Position numbers and translations under genes: made by a program
Notes under the pieces: generated by a model
The model's database searches: none
What the model saw: the letters and a program-made list of their open reading frames with translations, nothing else
What the model was told of the DNA's origin: nothing
Shown here: positions 29,271 through 38,651 of the stretch, in pieces
Numbering within the stretch: position 1 is the first letter of the stretch
Layout: each line of letters starts with the position of its first letter
Origin: an uncultured Porphyromonadaceae bacterium
GTDB lineage: Bacteria; Bacteroidota; Bacteroidia; Bacteroidales; Muribaculaceae
Length of the DNA: 64,000 bases
Assembly (NCBI GenBank): GCA_947177635.1
Contig: CAMWVQ010000001.1
Location: forward strand, 80,640-144,639
Direction: 5' to 3'

Positions 29271-29290
29271 CAATCAATCAATCAATCAAT
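29271..29290. repeat. Tetranucleotide SSR (CAAT)x5
   Basis: caatcaatcaatcaatcaat, two bases downstream of the batC stop codon (minus strand). Confidence 0.95.
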
Positions 29291-29292
29291 CG

Positions 29293-30105
29293 TCACCAAG
29301 GCTTGCCGGTCTGACGCTGGCGCGACTGCTTCTCCTGGTTCTGCTTCATCTGCTCGACCTTCATTCTTGTGGCCGACTCCTTGTCGTCCATAGCCTTCAG
29401 AATCTGAGCCGCGCTTTGTTCGCTCAGGCCACCCTGCTGTTGCTGCTGCTGTTGTTGCTGTTGTTGCTGCTTGTCCTGGTCCTGCTGATCTTTGTTCTGA
29501 TCCTGCTGGTCCTGGTTCTGCTGCTGTTGCTGCTGATCCTGGTTTTGATCCTGATTCTGGTCCTGCTTGTCATTGTTGTCCTGGTTCTGGTCTTGCTCCT
29601 GTTTTTTAAGCTGGGCCAGACGCAGGTTCTCGCGGGCCTGGTTGTTCTCGGGATTACGTCGCAGCGCATTCTTGTACATCTCTATCGCCGAGGCATAATT
29701 CTCACCCTTGTAGGCGATGTTGCCACGGTCATAGAAAGACAGCTCGGCAAGTTCCACATCAGGGTTGCCCGCCGTGGTGGCGAGAATCTGATCGGCCTGT
29801 TTTATGAGCGAGTCACCCTTGTTTGAAAGGTCTTCACCCCTCTGCTTGAGATATGAGGATGCGAGGTTGAACTGCGCACGGGCATTGTCGGGATTCTCTC
29901 CGAGTGCTTTCTTGAAATTCACCTCAGCCTCGGCGTAACGCTGCTTGTCGAAGAGGCTCTTGCCATCCTTCATATAGTTGCGTTCGCGCTTGGTGGATGG
30001 ACGCGCCGCACCGGTGGATTCCTCTTTCGAGGAGCATCCGGCCACAACGCCTCCCGTCACCATGACGGCTACGGAAATCGCTAATATCTTTAAGAACTGC
30101 TTCAT
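29293..30105 (-). CDS. batC: BatC: TPR lipoprotein with Q/N/D-rich tract
   Basis: Lipobox VVAGCSS; TPRs; LSEQSAAQILKAMDDKESATRMKVEQMKQ C-terminus. Confidence 0.85.
   Translation of the reverse strand: MKQFLKILAISVAVMVTGGVVAGCSSKEESTGAARPSTKRERNYMKDGKSLFDKQRYAEAEVNFKKALGENPDNARAQFNLASSYLKQRGEDLSNKGDSLIKQADQILATTAGNPDVELAELSFYDRGNIAYKGENYASAIEMYKNALRRNPENNQARENLRLAQLKKQEQDQNQDNNDKQDQNQDQNQDQQQQQQNQDQQDQNKDQQDQDKQQQQQQQQQQQQGGLSEQSAAQILKAMDDKESATRMKVEQMKQNQEKQSRQRQTGKPW
29433..29605 (-). repeat. Low-complexity Q/N/D-coding tract in batC
   Basis: Encodes QEQDQNQDNNDKQDQNQDQNQDQQQQQQNQDQQDQNKDQQDQDKQQQQQQQQQQQQ. Confidence 0.9.
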
Positions 30106-31199
30106 TTTGACAATTCCTTGTTGACGGTTGATTTGTTTTTCAGGCTTTCACCACCCTTGGCGGCTATTTTCTGCCGCGAGAAGAAGGTGTACCTCTTGAG
30201 CCAGCCAATCTTGGTAGGCAGGATTACCGCGTCTATGACCAGGAGAATCAGGGCAATCCATATGAACATAGGGAACTGCTCGGCACTGGCCTTGTAAGAC
30301 ACATGCTGCAGGTCGCTCTTTTTAATCTTGTCGAGCTGACCGACCAGGTTCGACAAGGCCTTCGACGATGAGCCGTTGATATAGACACCTCCACCGGCCT
30401 CGGCTATCTCCTTGGCCATCTTCTCATTGAGGAAAGTGGTCACAGGCGCGCCGGTCTCATCCTTCAGGAAGTCGCCGTTGCGGTTTACAGGAATCGGGGC
30501 CCCCTTGATCGAGCCTACGCCCATCACATCCACTTCTATGCCGAGGCTTTTGGCATACTTGGCCATCTCCACGGCGTCACCCTCGTGGTTCTCGCCGTCA
30601 GTGATGACGATTATGGCTTTGTTGATATCCTCGGCGGGGGAGAATGAATTGATGGCCATATTTATGGCGGTGCCGATGGCAGTGCCTTGGGTGGGAACCA
30701 TCTCGGTGGAAATTTCGTCGAGATACATCCTGGCCGACACAAAGTCGGTTGTGATCGGAAGCTGTGTGTATGCCTCCCCGGCGAAGACAATCAGGCCGAC
30801 TTTGTCGTTGCCGAGCTTGTCTATCAGATTGCCGAGAAGATACTTCGCGCGGTCGAGACGGGCGATGCCCCGGGTGTCGTCGGTCGAGGAGGCGAGCATG
30901 GAGCGCGACACGTCGAAGGCAATCATAACCTCGATACCTTCAGTCGACTCCATCTCCTCCTTCTCCCCTGCCCTGGGACGCGCCACGGCAATCACAAGCG
31001 AGGCCAGGGCGAGAAGTTCAAGGGTAATCTTGACGGCAGGTTTGTATTTTGACGCCTCCGGCATCAGCTGTTCGAGATGACGGGGATTGCCATAACGGCG
31101 CAGTTTTATCCTGCGGGCCACACGCGACCAGTACCACAACCCGAAAATAACCGGGATGAGCAGGAGCAGATATAGCAATGATGGATATGCGAACGACAT
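30102..31199 (-). CDS. batB: BatB: VWA-domain protein
   Basis: MIDAS-like VMIAFDVSRSMLASSTDD, IVITDGENHEGDAVEMAKYA, TM at both ends. Confidence 0.88.
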   Translation of the reverse strand: MSFAYPSLLYLLLLIPVIFGLWYWSRVARRIKLRRYGNPRHLEQLMPEASKYKPAVKITLELLALASLVIAVARPRAGEKEEMESTEGIEVMIAFDVSRSMLASSTDDTRGIARLDRAKYLLGNLIDKLGNDKVGLIVFAGEAYTQLPITTDFVSARMYLDEISTEMVPTQGTAIGTAINMAINSFSPAEDINKAIIVITDGENHEGDAVEMAKYAKSLGIEVDVMGVGSIKGAPIPVNRNGDFLKDETGAPVTTFLNEKMAKEIAEAGGGVYINGSSSKALSNLVGQLDKIKKSDLQHVSYKASAEQFPMFIWIALILLVIDAVILPTKIGWLKRYTFFSRQKIAAKGGESLKNKSTVNKELSK

Positions 31200-31206
31200 A
31201 ATCTGG

Positions 31207-32193
31207 TTACGGAATAGTGCGGAGCCAAGTCTGGCGGATTACAAGTTCAAGGAGCAGCAGCCCGAGGGCGGCCAGCGCCCAAGGAAGATAGCAGTCCTCG
31301 GTATGGGAAAAATGCTTCACATCAAGCTCGGTCTTCTCAAGCTGGTCGATTTCAGCGAAGATATCCTGGAGGACACGGTTGCCGGTGGCGCGGAAATATT
31401 TGCCTCCCGTGATGTCGGCAATCTGCTTGAGGGTAGCCTCGTCGATTACCACCGGCTGGGGCTGGTATTCGATGCGGCCAAACATGTTGTACATCGGGTA
31501 AAGGGCGGTGCCGTTGGTTCCGATGCCGATGGTGTAGACCTTGATGCCGAGCTTCTTGGCGATTTCGGCTGCGGTCAGCGGCGCCACGATGCCGGTGTTG
31601 TTGGAACCGTCGGTAAGCAGGATGACACTTTTCGACTTGGCCTTTCCATCCTTGATGCGGTTTATGGATGTTGCCAGACCGTCGCCGATTGCGGTGCCGT
31701 CTTCAAGCATGTCGCGGTTGAGCGCGGTAACATAATTGGCGAGTGTGGCGCGGTCGGTAGTCATCGGAACACCAGTGAAGGCCTCGCCGGCGAACACCAC
31801 CAGGCCCATGTTGTCATTTTCACGCCCGTTGATAAAGTTGGCGGCAATCTTCTTTGCGGCCTCCAGGCGGTCGGGCTTGAAATCGCGGGCGAGCATCGAG
31901 GAGGATATGTCAAGGGCGATGACCATGTCGGTGCCTTCGGTCTTCGAGGTGCGCCATGCGTCACGGGTCTGCGGCCGGGCCAGGCAGACCACAAGGCAAC
32001 ATATGGCAAGCAGCCTGAGGAGATACATCGCATACAGGCCATATTGGCGGGCGGGCCTCCCCAATGAGCGGAACGGCCCGGTCGTGGAAATCTGGAGGGA
32101 GGGATTGGCAGTATGTCTTCGCCATATCCACCATCCCGCGAGGGGAAGGCAGACAAGCATCAACCATAACATGCCGGGATTAGCGAATTGCAT
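31207..32193 (-). CDS. batA: BatA: VWA-domain protein
   Basis: MVIALDISSSMLARDF, VILLTDGSNNTGIVAPLTAAEIAKKLGIKVYTIGIG. Confidence 0.9.
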   Translation of the reverse strand: MQFANPGMLWLMLVCLPLAGWWIWRRHTANPSLQISTTGPFRSLGRPARQYGLYAMYLLRLLAICCLVVCLARPQTRDAWRTSKTEGTDMVIALDISSSMLARDFKPDRLEAAKKIAANFINGRENDNMGLVVFAGEAFTGVPMTTDRATLANYVTALNRDMLEDGTAIGDGLATSINRIKDGKAKSKSVILLTDGSNNTGIVAPLTAAEIAKKLGIKVYTIGIGTNGTALYPMYNMFGRIEYQPQPVVIDEATLKQIADITGGKYFRATGNRVLQDIFAEIDQLEKTELDVKHFSHTEDCYLPWALAALGLLLLELVIRQTWLRTIP

Positions 32194-32221
32194 CTTATAT
32201 GTTCTCTAAATTAGGTTAGAT

Positions 32222-33184
32222 TCATTTTGCAGGAGCGGGAGAGCCGTCTTCAGCGACAACCTCAACAGGCTTGGTCTCCTCGACGAAACGGACAGCCTCG
32301 GCCAGAGCGCGGTGGTTGTCGTCGGGAAGCGGCCTTACCTTTGCGAACTTCACGAAGTCGGCGATTTCGAGAATCCGTTTCATCCGCGCGTTGGGCATAC
32401 GTGTGGTCTCGTTTTCATTGAGCACTCGGGTAATCTGCTGTGATGTCATCTCCATGGCGTTTATGCCGAAACGTCCCTGGAGGTAATCGCGCAGGATGTC
32501 AGTCAGGCGGGTGTAGTACTCCTTCTCCTGGCCATTCTGCCACAGATTCTGTTCACGCAGGCTTTCAAGCCGCTGCATGGCAAGCTGGTAAGGGGGCACA
32601 GGCTTCTTCTTGGGGATAAGCGGCACCTCGACCTTGCGGGTCATAATCAGGTATCCGCATATGCCGGCGGCTATGATGAGCAGCCCGGCCAGAATCCACT
32701 GCCAGTAATCCGTAAGCCAGTCGGGGAGGAAGTCATACCATTTCGATTCGAAATCCATCGCCGGGGCAATGGGGTTTATATCCTCCAGCTGGCTGACATC
32801 CACCGGGTTGACTTTCAGCGTTATCGGCTCGGTGCGGAGAGTGTCGGGGCCGCTGACCATCAGGAAGGGGGGTATGGTGTATAGCCCCGAGTCAAACGAC
32901 TGGATGATCAAAGCCCGTTTCATCTCGACCAGCCCGTTGCCGAGGTCGGCCGTGTCGCCATAGACCCAGTCAATCAGTTCCACTTCGGCAGGGACGGCAT
33001 CCTTGTCGACAAGGATTTCCGATGGGGCGCCGGCCTGGTCGACAATCTCAAAGCGAATCGCGGTCTGATAACCCATCGTAATCTGCGACGAGTCTACAGC
33101 CGCCTTTATCGAACGGGCCGAGGCTTCCCCTCCGAACAGGAGGGCAACAAATAATATCGATATGTATGTCAGCCTTTTAAGCAT
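32222..33184 (-). CDS. Bat-operon membrane protein (between DUF58 gene and batA)
   Basis: Signal peptide from M at 33184, single TM WILAGLLIIAAGICGYLIM, cytosolic C-terminal helical domain; conserved operon position. Confidence 0.65.
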   Translation of the reverse strand: MLKRLTYISILFVALLFGGEASARSIKAAVDSSQITMGYQTAIRFEIVDQAGAPSEILVDKDAVPAEVELIDWVYGDTADLGNGLVEMKRALIIQSFDSGLYTIPPFLMVSGPDTLRTEPITLKVNPVDVSQLEDINPIAPAMDFESKWYDFLPDWLTDYWQWILAGLLIIAAGICGYLIMTRKVEVPLIPKKKPVPPYQLAMQRLESLREQNLWQNGQEKEYYTRLTDILRDYLQGRFGINAMEMTSQQITRVLNENETTRMPNARMKRILEIADFVKFAKVRPLPDDNHRALAEAVRFVEETKPVEVVAEDGSPAPAK

Positions 33185-33241
33185 CAGACAAGCTTCTTTT
33201 TTTGGAGGTTGGTTTTTCAAGAGAATCAATGGCGGGGGGAA

Positions 33242-34111
33242 TCAGAGCCTTTTCCGGAACAGCCCCATCAAGGCGGTGACGAAATCCTCGTCGGTTGCCA
33301 CGGAGCAGGAATTGACCCGGCTCCGCTTGAATGTGTCGGACATCACCTGCTGACGCTCGTACCACCAGCGGTTGTATTGGTTGCGAACCTTCTTCGAGGA
33401 GGTGTCGACCCATTGCTCGGATCCGTTTTCAAGGTCTTGCACCCTCATCAGCCCGACATCCGGCAACTGGGCGTCACGTTTGTCATAGACCTGCACACCG
33501 TAGACGTCGTGCTTGTTGGCGGCGATTGAGAGCGCCTTGTGGTAATCCTTCTCGTCGATGAAGTCTGAGATGACAAATGTGGTGCAACGCTTCTTGAGGG
33601 CGTCGGTGAAATATCTCAGCACCATCCCGATGTCAGTGCCGCGATGGTCAGGAGTGAAGTCAATCAGCTCGCGGATGATGAACAGGATATGTTTCTTCCC
33701 TTTCTTCGGCGGGATGAATTTCTCGATTTTGTCGGAAAAGAATATCACCCCGATTTTGTCGTTGTTCTGGATGGCAGAGAACGCGAGGGTGGCGGCAATC
33801 TCCGCTATCATCTCACGTTTCTCCTCACCCACGGCACCGAACAGGCGGGAACCGCTGACATCGACAAGCAGCATGACCGTAAGCTCGCGCTCCTCCTCAT
33901 ATATCTTCACATACGGGCGGTTGTGGCGCGCGGTCACATTCCAGTCGATGTCGCGTATGTCGTCGCCATACTGGTACTCCCTGACTTCCGAAAAGGTCAT
34001 GCCACGCCCCTTGAACGCCGAATGGTATTCTCCGGCGAAGATATTCTGTGAAAGCCCGCGGGTCTTTATCTCGATACGCCTGACTTTCTTCAACAGTTCG
34101 TTGGCATCCAT
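33242..34111 (-). CDS. DUF58 domain protein
   Basis: GRGMTFSEVREYQYGDDIRDIDWNVTARHNRPYVKIYEEERELTVMLLVDVSGS. Confidence 0.92.
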   Translation of the reverse strand: MDANELLKKVRRIEIKTRGLSQNIFAGEYHSAFKGRGMTFSEVREYQYGDDIRDIDWNVTARHNRPYVKIYEEERELTVMLLVDVSGSRLFGAVGEEKREMIAEIAATLAFSAIQNNDKIGVIFFSDKIEKFIPPKKGKKHILFIIRELIDFTPDHRGTDIGMVLRYFTDALKKRCTTFVISDFIDEKDYHKALSIAANKHDVYGVQVYDKRDAQLPDVGLMRVQDLENGSEQWVDTSSKKVRNQYNRWWYERQQVMSDTFKRSRVNSCSVATDEDFVTALMGLFRKRL

Positions 34112-34154
34112 CTTCTATGGTTTTATTTGAATTAGTGACCCTGTCGGGGGTATA

Positions 34155-35150
34155 TCAGGGAACGACCACCTTGTCGAGGATTTCCGAAATAATCTCGTCG
34201 GCGGAGATGTTGTTTGCCTCAGCCTCGTAGGTAAGGCCGATGCGGTGGCGCATCACATCGTGGCATACCGCACGGACATCCTCGGGGATTACATACCCGC
34301 GCTGACGCAGGAATGCGTAGGCCTTTGCGGCACGGGCCAGGGAGATTGACGCACGGGGTGATGCCCCGAAAGCGATGATGCTCTGCAGTTCGGGCAGCCC
34401 GCATTCGGCGGGGAAACGGGTGGCGAACACGATGTCGACGATGTAACGCTCGATTTTCTCGTCGATGTAGATTTTCTCCACCACCTGCTGGGCGTCGATT
34501 ATATCTTCCGGGCGCAGCAGGGGCTGCACCTTTGTCTTCTTGTTGGATAGGTTCTGGCGTATGATGAGTTTCTCCTCCTCGCGTGTGGGATAACCGATCA
34601 CCACTTTCAGGAGGAAACGGTCAACCTGCGCCTCAGGCAGGGGATATGTACCCTCCTGCTCGATGGGGTTCTGGGTCGCCATTACCAGGAAAGGCTCGTC
34701 GAGGGGGAAGGTGTGGTCGCCGATGGTCACCTGGCGCTCCTGCATGGCCTCAAGCAACGCGGCCTGAACCTTGGCGGGAGCACGGTTGATTTCATCAGCC
34801 AGGACGAAGTTGGCGAATATCGGGCCGCGCTTCACCTGGAACTGCTCAGACTTCACGCTGTAGACCATCGTACCGGTCACGTCGGCGGGAAGGAGGTCGG
34901 GGGTGAACTGGATGCGGCTGTATTTTGCGTCAATCAGCTGGGAGAGGGTCTTGATGGCCAAAGTCTTGGCAAGACCGGGCACACCTTCGAGAAGGACGTG
35001 TCCGTTGGAGAGCAACGCGATGAGGAGGGATTCCACGAGGTGCTTCTGGCCGACAATCGTCTGGTCCATACCCTGCGTGATCAGGCTTACAAAGTTGTTG
35101 CGGCTGGCCACGAGGTCGTTGAGTTCTCTGATATTTACAGTTTCACTCAT
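34155..35150 (-). CDS. MoxR family AAA+ ATPase
   Basis: HVLLEGVPGLAKTLAIKTL Walker A, DEINRAPAKVQAALLEAMQE Walker B, ATQNPIEQEGTYPLPEAQVDRF. Confidence 0.95.
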   Translation of the reverse strand: MSETVNIRELNDLVASRNNFVSLITQGMDQTIVGQKHLVESLLIALLSNGHVLLEGVPGLAKTLAIKTLSQLIDAKYSRIQFTPDLLPADVTGTMVYSVKSEQFQVKRGPIFANFVLADEINRAPAKVQAALLEAMQERQVTIGDHTFPLDEPFLVMATQNPIEQEGTYPLPEAQVDRFLLKVVIGYPTREEEKLIIRQNLSNKKTKVQPLLRPEDIIDAQQVVEKIYIDEKIERYIVDIVFATRFPAECGLPELQSIIAFGASPRASISLARAAKAYAFLRQRGYVIPEDVRAVCHDVMRHRIGLTYEAEANNISADEIISEILDKVVVP

Positions 35151-35351
35151 AAGTTTTTATAGTTGGTTTTGTTATTATGCAAATTTGACAAATGGAGAAC
35201 CGGATTCCCGGCCCTGCAAAGCATTCAAGGCTCGGGAGCGGTTTACAATGCAAATGTATGGAAACAAAACAGGTAAACGTTAAAACAGAGTGTTAAATTT
35301 ATCTATCAACCGTTTACCTCTTTTAAGATTTAATCATTTTTAAGCAAAAAA

Positions 35352-36647
35352 CTACTCTGACAGAGCCTTGTAAGACTCACGGTCGGCATTGCGCAGCGAC
35401 TCTTTGCTGGCGGGGTCTATGCCGTATTTGGAGGCAGGAGGAATGACCAGCACCATCCCGTTCTCGAGATTGTCGGGGTCACGGATTTTGTCTTTGTTCT
35501 CAAGGTAAATGTAAACCCAGAATTTCGCGTTGCCATAATGACGGCGCGCCATAACCGAGAGGTAATTGCCCGGCCTGACGGTGTCTGTCACCACCTCCGG
35601 CACAGCAGCGGGGGGAGTCGTCTCCACAACAGCCACGGCAGTGTCAGTCAAGTTTACGTCGTCTGAGGGGACAACCGTCTCTACGGAATCTGATTCGGCA
35701 TCACAGCCGGCTTCACCGGCCCCATCATCAACCACGCTGCCCGCGTTATGGCGGATGAGAATCCCATCCTCCAATACTTCAACGTTTGCAGGCATCCCAA
35801 TGTTTGAATACCTGTAAGCGAGATACCCTGCGACAAGTCCGAGAAGACACGCGGCAATGGCCGTCACCACCAAAGTGAGGGTGGTGTGCCCCACCCGTTT
35901 GATTGTAACACGGCTCTCCGGCTCAAGCCTCACGGCAACGGGAGAATCATATCCCTGTTGCGCAACCGGTTGTTGTGCGGGCATATGCATCACCGGCTCA
36001 ACTACCTGAGGAGCGGGAGCGGATGGAGCGACTGGGGGAGTCGTCGATTGGGAGGGAGAGGTATTGGCGGAAACCACCTTTTTGCCTCCGGTGAAACGTG
36101 GAGGCAGTGGCGGAGGGGTAGACACCTCCGGTTCGGCTATAATTTCCGGCTCAGCTTCCACCGGCGCATCAGCAATCTCCGCTTGCTGGTTCTGAACATC
36201 GACAGCAGTCTCATCCGCCTCCGAGGCAGTGACAGCCACCTCTGAATCAACAGCATTTTCCTCTGATTCAGCGATTTCCTCAGCCGTAGGCTCCGGAAGC
36301 ACCGGTTCCTCCACTGCGGTCTCTGCCTGCGAGTCGAAGAAACTGTCAAGCTCTTCATCTGTCAATGATTCGGCGACCTCGACTGACTCAAACATCGCGA
36401 ATGGCTCGTTGACCTTAGCGGCCAACGAGGTCTCCGGAGCGAAATCAACTGTCGGATTTCCGTCGACATCTGATGAAACTTTGAACACACCGAGACCTTC
36501 GACCCTGACAACGCCGTCGGCTGTCAGCCCCTGGGTCACGACAACAGAGAATTCTTTCAGGAACGCCCCGGCGACATCGTCGCCACAATTCACCCTCGAC
36601 GCGAGCCGGGTGATTATCTCTGGCATAGGTATCGTGGACGCGCTCAT
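35352..36647 (-). CDS. HU-domain / transmembrane / LysM-domain protein
   Basis: N-terminal HU/IHF-like MPEIITRLASRVNCGDDVAGAFLKEFSVVVTQGLTADGVVRVEGLGVFKV; acidic linker; TM LTLVVTAIAACLLGLVAGYLAY; C-terminal LysM-like RPGNYLSVMARRHYGNAKFWVYIYLENKDKIRDPDNLENGMVLVIPP. Confidence 0.75.
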   Translation of the reverse strand: MSASTIPMPEIITRLASRVNCGDDVAGAFLKEFSVVVTQGLTADGVVRVEGLGVFKVSSDVDGNPTVDFAPETSLAAKVNEPFAMFESVEVAESLTDEELDSFFDSQAETAVEEPVLPEPTAEEIAESEENAVDSEVAVTASEADETAVDVQNQQAEIADAPVEAEPEIIAEPEVSTPPPLPPRFTGGKKVVSANTSPSQSTTPPVAPSAPAPQVVEPVMHMPAQQPVAQQGYDSPVAVRLEPESRVTIKRVGHTTLTLVVTAIAACLLGLVAGYLAYRYSNIGMPANVEVLEDGILIRHNAGSVVDDGAGEAGCDAESDSVETVVPSDDVNLTDTAVAVVETTPPAAVPEVVTDTVRPGNYLSVMARRHYGNAKFWVYIYLENKDKIRDPDNLENGMVLVIPPASKYGIDPASKESLRNADRESYKALSE

Positions 36648-36931
36648 TTCCGTGGATCCTCCGAAATCCCTTTCTTAAGCCTTCCGGCAGGTGTGAATTC
36701 CAGTTCTATGGCGGGGGGAAGCAGCACGCGTCGCCCCGTGGAGAGGTCTCTGACCACTGCCTCCTTACGCTTGATGCCCTGAAAGGAACCCAACGACGGG
36801 AGCGCCAGCCGGTTGAGGTTTCCACACTCCTCCCCTATCACCCCGACGAATCCTTCCAGCAGCTTTTCAGCCGTGGAGGTCTCAAGGTTGAGGCGCTTAG
36901 CCATTATATTTATGAATTGTCTGCTGTCCAA
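36644..36931 (-). CDS. HU-family DNA-binding protein
   Basis: DSRQFINIMAKRLNLETSTAEKLLEGFVGVIGEECGNLNRLALPSLGSFQGIKRKE is HU-like. TTG start at 36931 inferred (ATG at 36904 possible). ATGA overlap with the next gene. Confidence 0.7.
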   Translation of the reverse strand: MDSRQFINIMAKRLNLETSTAEKLLEGFVGVIGEECGNLNRLALPSLGSFQGIKRKEAVVRDLSTGRRVLLPPAIELEFTPAGRLKKGISEDPRK

Positions 36932-36948
36932 TGTGTGAAGAATTTTGG

Positions 36949-36956
36949 CAAAGTTA
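36949..36956 (-). promoter_or_regulatory. Putative -7 box TAACTTTG for the HU / HU-LysM operon
   Basis: Minus-strand TAACTTTG 17 nt upstream of the proposed TTG start. Confidence 0.5.
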
Positions 36957-37035
36957 ATAAAATTCCACCAAAAAACCGCGCCGACTCCCAAAAGAATCGG
37001 CGCGGATGAGATATCAGGTAATCAGACGTCAGCTA

Positions 37036-38373
37036 TCAGATAACGCCCTGTTCCATCATAGCGTTTGCGACTTTCATGAAGCCTGCGATGTTGGCTCCCT
37101 TCATATAGTTGAGGTAGCCGTCTTCCTGCATGCCATACTTGAGGCACTGCTCGTGGATGGCAGCCATGATCTGGTGGAGCTTGGCATCCACCTCTTCGCC
37201 TGTCCACTGGAGATGCTCGGCGTCCTGGGTCATCTCAAGGCCGGAGCAAGCCACGCCGCCTGCGTTTACAGCCTTGCCGGGAGCGTAGTTCACGCGGTTC
37301 TCGATGAAGCAGTCGATAGCCTCGGGGGTGCAACCCATGTTGGAGACCTCAGCCACCAGCTTGACTCCGTTTGCGACCATCTGCTTGGCGTCTTCGCCGT
37401 TGACCTCATTCTGGGTAGCGCAGGGGAGGGCGATGTCAACCTTCTGCTCCCAGGGTTTCTTGCCGGGGAAGAAGGTGGCGTTGGGATATTTCTCTGCGTA
37501 AGGAGCTACGATGTCGTTGCCTGACGCGCGGAGTTCGAGCATATACTCGATCTTGTCGCCGCTGATGCCGTCGGGATCATAAACATATCCGTCGGGACCG
37601 GAGATGGTGACAACCTTGGCGCCAAGTTCGGTTGCCTTGATGGCGGCGCCCCATGCCACGTTGCCGAAGCCGGAGATTGCGACAGTCTTTCCCTTGAGGT
37701 CTTCATTCTTCAGGGCCAGCATGTTCTGCACGAAGTAGAGGGCACCGAAACCGGTAGCCTCGGGACGCAGACGCGAACCGCCGAAGTCGAATCCCTTGCC
37801 GGTGAATGTGCCGGTATGCTCGTCGACAAGTTTCTTGTACATTCCATACATATAGCCCACCTCGCGGCCGCCTACGCCGATATCGCCGGCGGGAACGTCA
37901 CGGTCGGGACCGAGGTTCTTCCAGAGGCCGAGGATGAAGGCCTGGCAGAAGCGCATGATTTCGCGGTCGCTCTTGCCACGGGGGGAGAAGTCTGAACCAC
38001 CCTTGGCTCCACCCATCGGGAGAGTGGTGAGGGCGTTCTTGAAGGTCTGCTCGAAACCGAGGAATTTCAGAATCGACAGGTTGACGGACGCGTGGAAACG
38101 GATACCTCCCTTGTACGGGCCGATGGCGTTGTTGAACTGCACTCGGTAACCGATGTTGTTCTGCACGTCACCCTTGTCGTCGAGCCAGGTCACACGGAAG
38201 GTGACAATCTTGTCAGGTTCGACCATACGCTCGATGATTTTGTTGCGTTCAAACTCAGGATGCTGGTTGTAAACGTCAACTACCGACATAAGAACCTCGC
38301 GGACAGCCTGCAGGTACTCTTTCTCACCCGGATGCTTTGCCTCCAGGGCGTTCATGATATTATTTATATCCAT
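37036..38373 (-). CDS. gdhA: NADP-specific glutamate dehydrogenase
   Basis: GPYKGGIRFHASVNLSILKFLGFEQTFKNALTTLPMGGAKGGSDF; ISGFGNVAWGAA. Confidence 0.95.
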   Translation of the reverse strand: MDINNIMNALEAKHPGEKEYLQAVREVLMSVVDVYNQHPEFERNKIIERMVEPDKIVTFRVTWLDDKGDVQNNIGYRVQFNNAIGPYKGGIRFHASVNLSILKFLGFEQTFKNALTTLPMGGAKGGSDFSPRGKSDREIMRFCQAFILGLWKNLGPDRDVPAGDIGVGGREVGYMYGMYKKLVDEHTGTFTGKGFDFGGSRLRPEATGFGALYFVQNMLALKNEDLKGKTVAISGFGNVAWGAAIKATELGAKVVTISGPDGYVYDPDGISGDKIEYMLELRASGNDIVAPYAEKYPNATFFPGKKPWEQKVDIALPCATQNEVNGEDAKQMVANGVKLVAEVSNMGCTPEAIDCFIENRVNYAPGKAVNAGGVACSGLEMTQDAEHLQWTGEEVDAKLHQIMAAIHEQCLKYGMQEDGYLNYMKGANIAGFMKVANAMMEQGVI

Positions 38374-38651
38374 AACGTATGTATGAATTGGTTGAACTTT
38401 CAGTTGATTTCAGGCACAAATAAGATTTTATGCTATAAAGCATTATTTTTGAGCAGTCTTTAAGGAGATGACCCTTAATCGACTAACACCACCGCAAATA
38501 TAGCACTTAATAATTGAATATAGCAAGAAAAAAATGAAATATTTTTCACCTTTTTTCGCCCCCCTGATCCCACCCCGGAATCGTTTTTCCATGTTTTTGG
38601 CAAGATGTTTGCATTATTGTTTGTTATATTTGCAAAAACTTTACCCGCTGA

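Noticed and set aside
29433-29605. CRISPR-like regularity in the CTG/TTG-rich stretch
   Set aside because: It is codon-level low complexity in batC; no repeat-spacer structure here or elsewhere in the window.
31156-32067. 303-aa plus-strand ORF opposite batA
   Set aside because: Shadow ORF of the VWA gene; no signal, fold or start context of its own.
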